From Thelonectria olida (lineage: Eukaryota > Ascomycota > Sordariomycetes > Hypocreales > Nectriaceae): 64,000 nt of DNA. The stretch spans positions 310,001 to 374,000 of the forward strand of contig JAGPYM010000001.1 of the NCBI GenBank assembly GCA_020736575.1, read 5' to 3'. Position numbers and translations under genes: made by a program. This document shows, piece by piece, positions 46,747 to 55,423 of the stretch; positions within the stretch are counted from its first letter, which is position 1, and each line of letters begins with the position of its first letter. A model generated the notes under the pieces. The model worked only from the letters and a program-made list of their open reading frames with translations. It had not been told where the DNA came from and searched no databases.

Positions 46747-47850
46747 ATGGAGGTCATCACCCTTCTCCAAGGCAGTGAAGAATCAAGTCTCACGCCGTTC
46801 TTCATGGTGCACGCCATCTCAGGCGTTGCGCTCCCCTTTCTCCGCTTAGACGTTCTGGGAGACAGTGACCGCCCAGTCTACGGCATCACAAACCACATCC
46901 ATTGCCCCGGCAATGAAGATGTCGAGTACCCCTCCAGCCTCACCGAACTTGCTAAAGTCTACCTTAGAGAAATCCGGGAGATTCAGCCTCAGGGGCCCTA
47001 CCTCCTCGGTGGATGGTCCATGGGAGGCATGATAGCGATGTTCATGGCGCAGACTCTGATATCTCGACACGAAGAGGTCCTCAAGGTCATCATGATCGAC
47101 TCGGCCAACCCCGAGGCGTTCCCGTCGTTTGTCAGCGTCGAGCAGCACAAGGCCTTTGCGAAAGCTACCTACGCAAAGATCAGTCACACGCTCGAAGCCG
47201 AGACTTCGGTGGAATGCGAATGCATCGACGAGCCACCAATCGACACGAAACGACGGGGCAGCGACGACAGCTTGACAGTCTCTCGCCAGACCACCTGGAG
47301 CAGTGTCGACTCTGGACTTGGAAGCTCACGGGCCTCGAGCGTCTTCGACTTTGAGACGCCTGAGACGAGACCCGGCACGCCCATGTCTTTGGTTTGCAGC
47401 AGCGATGAGACGTCTGCTTGCTGCTCAGACGACGAGGACATGGATACGACAGATAGTTTCTGCGAATACGAAGACGACGACGACGAGTGTGAAACAGAAC
47501 CGCTGCAGGACTTGTTCGTGAACATCAACCTTCATGTTCACCAGGGAATAGGCCTCATCGCCGGCGTTTCCCCCGGCGATCTCTTCCAGCCCGGCACCCG
47601 ATCCGACTTTGACGTTCTCCTCGTCAAGTGCCGCCCCGAGCCGCCCAACGCCAAACACAAACACTACGACGTCGAGGGCGCAGAATACATCGCGGCCGTC
47701 ATGCGGGAAAGCAGCATGGCGTGGGACGCATCGCGGTTCCGAAGCTTTGAGAGCGTGCCCTTCAGCGGCGACCACGACGGCGCATTTGAGCCCCAGCATG
47801 TGGGGGAATTAAGCATGATCCTTCGGGCTGGGCTGGACAATGTTGGGTGA
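46747..47850 (+). CDS. thioesterase-family alpha/beta hydrolase with acidic insert
   Basis: Stand-alone thioesterase-type hydrolase, 367 aa, single exon. It probably acts in trans on the PKS-NRPS, releasing or editing the acyl chain; such hydrolases accompany several PKS-NRPS clusters. Core motifs: FFMVHAISG (oxyanion-side strand), nucleophile elbow GWSMGG (Ser91), Asp118 in MIDSANPEAF, and a likely catalytic His343 in SGDHDGAF. Between the core and the last helices, about residues 156-255, lies a low-complexity Ser/Asp/Glu-rich insert with a poly-acidic run (EYEDDDDECETE); ordinary type II thioesterases are about 250 aa and lack this. The open frame extends to a GTG at 46717, but the first ATG (46747) fits the family start. 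Transcribed divergently from the protease-like gene. Confidence 0.85.
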   Translation: MEVITLLQGSEESSLTPFFMVHAISGVALPFLRLDVLGDSDRPVYGITNHIHCPGNEDVEYPSSLTELAKVYLREIREIQPQGPYLLGGWSMGGMIAMFMAQTLISRHEEVLKVIMIDSANPEAFPSFVSVEQHKAFAKATYAKISHTLEAETSVECECIDEPPIDTKRRGSDDSLTVSRQTTWSSVDSGLGSSRASSVFDFETPETRPGTPMSLVCSSDETSACCSDDEDMDTTDSFCEYEDDDDECETEPLQDLFVNINLHVHQGIGLIAGVSPGDLFQPGTRSDFDVLLVKCRPEPPNAKHKHYDVEGAEYIAAVMRESSMAWDASRFRSFESVPFSGDHDGAFEPQHVGELSMILRAGLDNVG

Positions 47851-48756
47851 ATGGTGTTGGTTTTGGCTTCTCTTCGCATGCTTTCCTTTTTGGCCTGTTG
47901 GTTCGTTGCGTTACATACCAGATTCCCCTCCTTTCCATCAAGAGGGTCGAGCAATGCTTGGGAGACCTCATCATGTTCTGTTTATGGCTGTTTTCTTTTG
48001 GCATGGTTATGCCATGGTTGTTTTCTTCCACTGGACTGCACATAGGTAGCTTGAGCAATACCACCTTGATTGCCAACGCATCGACTCAACCCCCACGCGT
48101 AGCAGCTCCTATATTATGCCCTAAATGCCACGCGACTCTGACCTGTGGACTTCAACAGCCGCAGTTTGTGGCGTCGGTACCGGCTCTGTGGATGACTGAA
48201 ACACATCCGCATTCCTGTCCAGTGCATGTCAGGATGCGTTCACACCTGGACTTGACCCAAGGTGGCCGTGTACGTCCGGCGTGTTTTGAGGATCCCATCC
48301 GGCCAGTGCGGTGACAACCTCCGCGCAAGGAAGATGCCTCTTCGCTTGCCTCCGAGAATAATATCTGACTGGCAAATATGTCACTGCGGTCTCAATATTG
48401 GGCAGAAGCCTTGGCCCTCCGACTGGCTGCGGCTTACAGTATAGCCCCAAAGATGACGTATGATGCCAGCATTAGATGGGAAAAGCATTTCAGTCTTCTC
48501 GAAACGGAGTTTGCATTATGGGAATGAAACAGAGTCGGAGAATCGGATTGATGTGGTTCCGACCAACCTCTCGCAAGTCATTTGGGAGAGGGTGGTCGTC
48601 ATGACAAGTAAGATGGTAGACTTCTGCAATTGATCAAAGTAAACAAAACAAGCAATCCTCTTAGAAAATATAGCAAACGCATCCTCGAGCCCCTGTCCCG
48701 ACGTCTTCCCTAAACTGTGTGAATCAAAGAGATATCTCACGCCCAGCGAACCAAGC
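47851..48756. other. intergenic between convergent genes
   Basis: 3' flanks of the thioesterase (plus) and the P450 (minus). The open frames here (for example 47847-48314) are AT-rich 3' sequence without domains. No gene is seen. Confidence 0.6.
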
Positions 48757-50259
48757 TCAAACTGCCTTTCTAACCCGAACGCTCACGTCTCCCTTCAACC
48801 AAGGCGACCCAATCTTGCCAAAGTCAAGCCGGTCGAAGTCCGTCTTCCGCGGGACGTCGGCGTCCGCCCACTCCACATCAAAGCTCCTCAGCAGTGTAGT
48901 TAGCGTCCTCAACACCATGATATTGGCCATCTTCTCGCCCACGCAGCGATGGCTGCCGGCTCCGAACGGGAGAAAGCTGGCACCAGCCATGTGCAGAAGT
49001 TCTCCCGATTTGTCGTCGATCCAGCGCTCCGGGTCCCAGGCTTCCGGGTTGGGGAAGTTCTCTGGGTCGTGGTGCGTCGAGTAAGGGCTGATAGAGACGA
49101 TGGAGCCTTTCGGGACCGAGATCTTTGTCGTCGGGATCATCACTTCCTTCTTGGCCAGTCGGAGCATCTGGAACCCAGAATACAGGCGAGAGCTTTCTCT
49201 GATGCACGCCTGTAGAAGAACAGAGTCATCGTCCGGCCGCGCTCGAAGCTCCGCCGTTACACGCTTCAGCATTTCGGGGTGACGCAGCAGCTACAGCTGT
49301 GTTAGCTCTTGACTATCACTGGAGATGACAAGAGACTTACCGAAACGAGAGGCCAGCTGATGCTAGCGGCAGTGCTGGTATGCGCCGCAAACATGAGGAG
49401 AGTGTGATGGCTCGGCATGAGATGGCTGAGCGCAGCCGTTGACTTGTCTGACATGGTGAATGCAATGTAGTCAGGCAGCAGTCGTGATGAGTCGACGCTG
49501 GTGTCGCCTCTTTGCTTCAGGCGCTCCAAGAAGATTTCCTTGATGCGCTCACGAGCCTGCTTGAGTCGTCGCGCTGGAGGATGAGGGATCCAATCTGGGA
49601 GAATGAAGGAGAGAATACTTCCAATGTCGGCTTCCATGGCGTGTAAGAGATCCACGAGCTCGCCAACATTGTGGTCGTAGAAATCCTGGCCCATCAAAGC
49701 TTTCACGATGATCTTGTGAACGAGTAATGATATCGATCCAAAGAGTGGGAGCTCCTCTGCAGTGTGCCATTCTTCTGCTGCCTTCTGTGTCTCTTCGACG
49801 GAGACGTAGCTTGTGTAATTTTGAGCAGCGGCGCGGTTGACATATCGGCTCAGAGAAGAAAGAAGAGTTCGGTAGTGGTCCCAGTATCCATGGTCAAGAA
49901 TCTTGTTGAGAAAAATGCCCTGTCACGTCTTAGTCGAGTGCTACGACGAGCTTGGAGATACATACCATGCCACCAGTAAAGGACCATACATCCTCTCTTG
50001 TCTCGAGATACACTTTGTTAAGATCATTCCCTCGAAGCCAAACCGTGTATACTGTTAAGATCTGAAGACTAAAGATATCGCCGCACTGAGCCGTCGCCTT
50101 CCTAATGAGCTCGACTGGCCTCGTGGCATAGTCGAGGGCATCACCAAGGAAGGAGAACCGGCCCTCGCCCTTGTACTGAGGGACCTTTGTATGACAGAGA
50201 TTGGCGATGTAAACAAGTATCGCCCCCACCAGTAAGAATGAGGATTGAAGAAGCGACAT
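48757..50259 (-). CDS. cytochrome P450, CYP51-like
   Basis: Membrane-anchored (ER) haem monooxygenase of about 468 aa. Three exons on the minus strand: 50259-49966, 49919-49341, 49290-48757, all GT..AG and in frame. The N-terminal helix (SSFLLVGAILVYIANL) is the anchor. Motifs: I-helix FAAHTSTAA, K-helix ExxR in CIRESSRL, PERF-type motif DPERW, and the haem loop FLPFGAGSHRCVGEK with Cys407. The haem loop and the HT pair in the I helix (instead of AGxDT) resemble sterol 14-demethylases (CYP51). Length and an intron after residue 98 fit a complete gene. An in-frame ATG upstream (50367) would bury the anchor behind about 36 residues, so 50259 is preferred. Likely oxidises the cluster product; shares a divergent promoter with the transporter. 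Confidence 0.92.
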
Positions 50260-51314
50260 TGTGGTAGGCGATACAAACACCAAGACGTGTTGGATAGAAG
50301 TGAGCGAGCGAGCCACAGGCTGAGCTGTGAAGGAAACAACGAAAGAAGTTGCGACGAAGTCATCCAAGGTGGATTAGGGCGTGTATATATGTACTCGATC
50401 AGCTTCCAGGCGATCAGATATCGGCGTTGGTTCGTGAGGTGACCTTATTTGATGGACCAGGCGGCTTGACATCTGCGCAGCTCGTCGGCGAAGCTTCTCG
50501 CCACCTGCAAAAGAACGCGAATAAGTCACCAAGCTTGGCATTTGGTTCTAAGTGTAGGACATTCTTCACCGTCGTTTGGGTTCTTAGGATGATGAGGGGC
50601 GGATGACTGGCTTTCCGTTGCGAGTCGGAACGCATCCGAGCAAGACGCGGGCGCCCGAAGTTCTGTGTCATGCGACCGCAAGACGGTGTAGTCATCAATA
50701 TGCGGTTTTCCTAGACGTCGAAATATGGTTACCAGAGCTTCGGAGCTTGGCGATAATGCTGAAGCGAGCTTTCGGAGTCGTTGAGTGCCAGCAAGGAAAG
50801 GATGGGCGTAAGCTGCCAAGGACTGGATTGGGGCTTGTTGATGCTGGGATGGTGGAACAGGTATATATATATTCTGCCAAGCATAATGTAAGCATCCTTT
50901 AGGAATAAGACCGAGAAAATTTCAAGTCCTCGAGATGGCTTGTGAAGGTTCACTGTTGGGTGGGAGGAGTCCTCGAGAAGGATGCTCTCACCACGAACAG
51001 CATCAGTCTCGAGATGAGTAATTGGAACTTGTCCAAGCTTACCTTAGGTAGCAGGCGAAATTCTCATGGGTGCCAGCTGCCCTCGGATGGATAGAGCGGG
51101 AAGGGGAGGGCACTGCAGCCTCACCAACCTCCTGCCTCCCCTTTCAGTCCTGTCTCTGGCGTGTTTTGTTTCCCTATGTTGATCTCCTTCATCACCCACC
51201 GCCCACGACAACAGGTCATGTTGAACACTTGTAGACAACAGCCAAGCATTACACTACCCCTAGCTTCTGGCCTCTTTCTTTTACGAACGACCTACTACCT
51301 CGACTCTCATCTCG
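50260..51314. promoter_or_regulatory. divergent promoter: P450 / transporter
   Basis: About 1.05 kb between the 5' ends of the P450 (minus) and the MFS gene (plus). I see no gene and no clear repeated operator; the arrangement suggests co-regulation of the last oxidation and export. Confidence 0.45.
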
Positions 51315-52900
51315 ATGGACACGCACGATTCCTCCGACATCAAGCCTGCCCAAAACGACGACACTCTCACCAAACTAATAAGCCCCGTCCCAACTACTGC
51401 CTCCAGTACCGTCGGCGCTGAGCTTCAAGGGCATCTTTACGATCCCGTCTCAGACATCCCTGCCCCAGACGGCGGCCTTCGGGCATGGCTTGTGGTTTTC
51501 GGCGGGTTCATCAACTTTGCCACCGCGTTCGGTGCGCTTTTCTCCTCCACCCTAAATATCTGCCACTGATTCACATTTTTAGGGCTTATGAACGCATTTG
51601 GCTCTTTTCAGAGCTATTACAAAACCCATACCCTACTCCATCAGCCTGTTTACGTTGTCACTTGGGTTGGGAGCGTCCAAGTGTGTTCCACTTTTGACCA
51701 AATTCTATCATCCCTATGCATGGATGCCTACTAACTGCTTGCCCAAATAGCTATTCTTGCTGTTCGTCAGTGGTCTCTTCATTGGCCCTGCTTACGACAG
51801 GTTTGGAGCTCGCCGAATCATGATTCCTGGCGCCTTCCTCTATCTTACCTCCTTCATCTGCACCAGCTTCGCGCACCACTATTGGCACATCCTTCTCTCC
51901 CAGGGCTTCCTCTTTGGTATTAGAAATGCCATGCTGTAGGTCTATTCTCTCTCCCGCTCTGTTTCTTCTATCTGCTCTAATGAAGTGAATAGGTACTACC
52001 CAACCGCCGGGGCCATCGCCGAGTGGTTTGACAAGAAGAGAGGTTTCGCTCTCGGTATCGCCATCTCGGGTTCTTCAATCGGCGGAATTGTCTGGCCGCT
52101 CATCGTTGAGAAGATTTTCTGCAAGATGGGTTTTGCCTGGACAAATCGCATTCTGGCGTTCGCGTGTGTGTGTCCCCTGCTTGTCTCCTGCGGGTTGGTC
52201 AAGGAACCAGAGAACACGTCTCGCCACGACACCCATGGGCCCAAACTCAAGTTGCCTCGGAAGATCTTCAAGCAGATCTGTCAATTCCAGTTCATCCTCT
52301 TTTGCGCCTCCCAGTTCTTCATTGTTATGGGCATGCTGATTCCTTTCAACTGGATGGCGCTGTATGCGCAAAGTCAAGGGATTAACAGTGCCATGGCGAA
52401 TAACTTGTTCGCTATATGTTACGCAGGATCTACCGTTGGAAGGATGGTGTCAGGATGGGCTGCCGACAGGCTTGGACGGTACGTTCGACTGGTCCTTGTG
52501 GTGTTTATGCATGCTAATCTGATATTGCAGATTCAACATCCTCACACTCATCACTGTCATCGCGTCGGTTCTAATCTTCACATGGGTGAAAGTTGATACC
52601 TACTACGCGCAGATCATCTGGGTCGCGGCCTTTGGACTCTTCTCTGGTGGACTCGTTCCTCTTGGATCCGCCTGCGTTGCCCAAATTACCGACATGAACT
52701 ACATTGGTCTTCGCATCGGCGTAATGATGGCCTTTTGCGCTCCTGGCAGTCTCACGGGAAACCCCGTCAGCGGGCTTATCCAGGTGCATCTCGGCTGGCG
52801 AGGTGTGCACTTCTTTGCAGCGTCGATGGTGATGATGGGGGCAGTACTCACGTTCTGGGCCAGAATGCTCGGGGCAGGAGGTCGCAAAGTGATTGCTTGA
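51315..52900 (+). CDS. MFS transporter, monocarboxylate (MCT) type
   Basis: Plasma-membrane transporter of about 451 aa, probable exporter of the cluster product. Five exons: 51315-51531, 51583-51680, 51751-51935, 51993-52478 and 52531-52900, all with GT..AG junctions that keep frame. A disordered N-terminal tail (about 50 residues) is followed by the MCT signature PDGGLRAWLVV entering helix 1. Other family signs: FGPAYDRFGARR-like loop (GPAYDRFGARRIM), YYPTAGAIAEWFDKKRGFALG, and a central loop (about residues 220-240) between the helical halves. Members of this family occur in many fungal metabolite clusters. It marks the right end of the gene cluster; the next gene is housekeeping. Confidence 0.92.
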
Positions 52901-53130
52901 GCGACACTTTCTCCACGCTTTACTACGTATGCACGCTGAGTGCGTGTTAACGGAGCACAACACCCAATAGGAATACAGTATATAATTTCAAGAATCCTAA
53001 TAATTGAAGAACTAAACACAAACCTACAGCCAAACCTATCTCGACCTAATATGTACTGATCCTAACCAACACCTAATACCTACACCAGTTCACATATCAT
53101 ATCTGACTCTACCCAGATCCCCAACTCCCT

Positions 53131-53194
53131 TCCCTAACTCCTATTCCTAACTCCTATTTCTAATTCTAACTCCTAACCTTCCTAACCCTAACCT
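53131..53194 (+). repeat. degenerate telomere-like CCTAAC tract
   Basis: Consecutive units CCTAACTCCTATT, CCTAACTCCTATT, TCTAATTCTAACT, CCTAACC, TTCCTAACCCTAACC. The final part matches the fungal telomere unit (CCCTAA) exactly for one copy, and the rest diverges. Non-coding, between the last cluster gene and the conserved flank. Confidence 0.6.
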
Positions 53195-53940
53195 TTGTGT
53201 CGTTGAATTTTAATTGAATTTTCAAGTTGAAGGGGGGAAACCACCTTCAAGTTGAAGATAAGTAGGGCAGAACTGGTGGTTTGTAGGTATGTGTTTTGCT
53301 ACTCGTCATAATTAATTATGCTTAATTCGCTTGATTCACGCCCAACAAGCAGAAAAGTCATCGTGTTCGCAGATTGTCAGCATGGGACTGCTCCTTTGCT
53401 CCTTCGTCCACATGGCGATTCATTCACGTGTCTCCTTTTCAGATGCTCTTTTTAGATTCACGTAATGTAGGACCCAACTACGGCATGGCGGAGAATAACA
53501 TCAGACGAACGTGGCTCCCGATTCCATGACGCCGTGCTCCGGCGGAGACCGGACTGGGTCCGGGCAGGCTCTCCAGCCGGACAGCGACGGACCGCGGCCG
53601 GGTCCTCGCACCCGACGGGCTCCGGTGAGGCGGAAACAAAACATTACTATGTTTAGAGTGGCTTCGAAGAGGGCGAAGAACAAAGTAGCACGATACTAAT
53701 GGGTATTCCAAGACTAACTAATCATCTATCTATGCTGTAACTGTACCGAATGCCATCTCACTGCCCGAGATGTGCTCGTCTACCTGTAGTAAAGGATGTA
53801 GAGACTTCATCGGTCCAGGAACTTTGCAATCCATACTAGGCGGTCGTGTAGTCGCCGTTGAGAACTAGAAAGAAAAACTGTTGACACAAAAAGCATGTAC
53901 TATAGTAACACACTGTTTCTCGGACACCTCGGCCCGTGAT

Positions 53941-53983
53941 TCCTTCTCCTCTTCCTCCTCCTCCTCCTCCTTCTCCACCATTA
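53941..53983 (+). repeat. TCC/CTC simple repeat
   Basis: Trinucleotide run of CTCCTC with TTC interruptions just downstream of the IFRD gene's stop codon, in its 3' flank. Confidence 0.8.
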
Positions 53984-54004
53984 ATCCATGCATTCATTCA
54001 TTCT

Positions 54005-55423
54005 TCATCTCTTGCCGCCCTTGGGAACGGGCCGCTTGAGAGCCTTGGGACCCGACTTGGGAGGGGCCGTGTACTCGGTAAAGTCCGCGTCGCTCAGGCA
54101 TTCCGAGACGACAGGGTTGACAAACATGTGCCTCTGCAAATGGCTGCCGAAGAGGAGCTTGATCATGTTGACTCGCGAGAAAAGAGTCCAGGTCTCGATA
54201 CGGGCAACCTGGTTTCCCAAGCGGAGCTTCAGGCGGTAGCCGAGTTCAACGTAGCCATCGTCATTCGCGTCTTTAACAGACAGGCCGTTCTTGGCGTCAG
54301 GAGCGAACCCAGCCGTAGAGTAGCCAGGGCCAACACTACGTTCAAGTGAGGTGATGACGCTGGTAAAGGCCTCTCGGGAGGTCTTGCGGTTCTTCTTGGA
54401 AACGCTTCTCTTGGTTTGCCGGATCAAATCGTGCATGCGACCAACCAGCCTCTGGGGGTCGTACGAGAGCGAGAAGGGCTCACCAACATCTGCCTCGTGG
54501 TTGCGCGACGCCTCAAAAATGAGGGCAATGCAGTACGCTGCATGGATCTGAACATCGGTGTCATCGCTGTCAAGGTGATCGACAAATGCATCCAAAGCCA
54601 AGTCGGCGGCGTCTGAAAGGTCCTCCACATGACTCGCGACAAACAGCCAGGACTGGAGGGCGCCAGTAAGAACAAGGGCGTTGTTGTGGGATTCGATTTT
54701 ATCGCCATCAGAGCTAATGATCTCGGCCAAGTAATCGAGCAATTCTTGCGCACCCTCCTCCGAGCCACCGCCGTAAAGAACGCCAAAGGCCAGAGAGTAC
54801 AAGCCGAAAACCTCGCACTCTTCGTCGTCTTCGTCGCGAATCATCTGCTTCAAAGCCGTATGGCCCTGTTCGTAAACGTCGGCCTCTTCGGTAGTGGCTA
54901 GGGTCAGGGTAAAGGCCTGGAGACTGAGAAGACGTTCCCGGGCCGTCATTCCTCGATTTGCAAGGCGCAGGAAAATCTCGGTAAGTTCAGTACCTAGGTC
55001 GTCGAGCCACTCGTGGGTCGTGGGCTTGTAGGAGCAACGCAAGTTCCTGATGTAGCCCTCAAGCAGGCCTTCTCGGCTCTCAGTGTTGTGATGCTTCCGG
55101 TCCTGCAAGGCGCTGATGAATAACTGGGGATCGAAGTGGTCCGTTTCGTCTTCGACTTCCAAGAATTCGTTGGAGCCGGTGCTCGCGCTCATGGCGTCGT
55201 AGTCGAAATCATTGTCGCTCCAGTCGGACGCCTGGCGGCTCGGCGCTGCAGAGTGGGCAGGTGACGTCAGAAGCGAGGCGAAAGGTGAGTTGCGAGGCGT
55301 ATTTCCGTGAGGAGTATTCCCAGCAGTGGAAGCTCGGCCAGATTTGATAGCCTTCTTGGACACGGTCTTTCCGTTCCCACTGCTGGCGCCCTTAATGGTG
55401 GCTTTGACTCGGAGATCGGACAT
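54005..55423 (-). CDS. IFRD family protein (interferon-related developmental regulator)
   Basis: Single-exon gene encoding 472 aa. The N-terminal 90 residues are basic and Ser/Thr-rich, with NTPHGNTPRNSPFASL, then an acidic stretch. The middle (about residues 95-340) is the alpha-helical, armadillo-like IFRD domain: ISALQDRKHHNTESREGLLE, LSLQAFTLTLAT, and DLALDAFVDHL with IHAAYCIALIFEA. The C-terminal module (about 340-440) carries LKLRLGNQVARIETWTLFSRVN and the conserved LLFGSHLQRHMFVNP segment of the IFRD C-terminal domain. Animal IFRD1/IFRD2 act in transcriptional regulation or ribosome dormancy; fungal members are conserved but not well characterised. It lies outside the metabolite cluster and anchors the right flank. 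Confidence 0.9.
   Translation of the reverse strand: MSDLRVKATIKGASSGNGKTVSKKAIKSGRASTAGNTPHGNTPRNSPFASLLTSPAHSAAPSRQASDWSDNDFDYDAMSASTGSNEFLEVEDETDHFDPQLFISALQDRKHHNTESREGLLEGYIRNLRCSYKPTTHEWLDDLGTELTEIFLRLANRGMTARERLLSLQAFTLTLATTEEADVYEQGHTALKQMIRDEDDEECEVFGLYSLAFGVLYGGGSEEGAQELLDYLAEIISSDGDKIESHNNALVLTGALQSWLFVASHVEDLSDAADLALDAFVDHLDSDDTDVQIHAAYCIALIFEASRNHEADVGEPFSLSYDPQRLVGRMHDLIRQTKRSVSKKNRKTSREAFTSVITSLERSVGPGYSTAGFAPDAKNGLSVKDANDDGYVELGYRLKLRLGNQVARIETWTLFSRVNMIKLLFGSHLQRHMFVNPVVSECLSDADFTEYTAPPKSGPKALKRPVPKGGKR

Larger units (their letters stand above)
52901..54004. other. intergenic at right cluster border
   Basis: About 1.1 kb between the transporter and the IFRD gene. It is AT-rich on the left, contains the CCTAAC-like tract (53131-53194, listed separately), a duplicated TTCAAGTTGAAGG element (about 53221 and 53246) and a GC-rich block (53525-53640). 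No supported gene. Confidence 0.55.

Noticed and set aside
53525..53640. GC-rich block downstream of the cluster as a transposon end or structured RNA
   Set aside because: The apparent CCGG inverted repeats are short and imperfect, with no target duplication or open frame of note.
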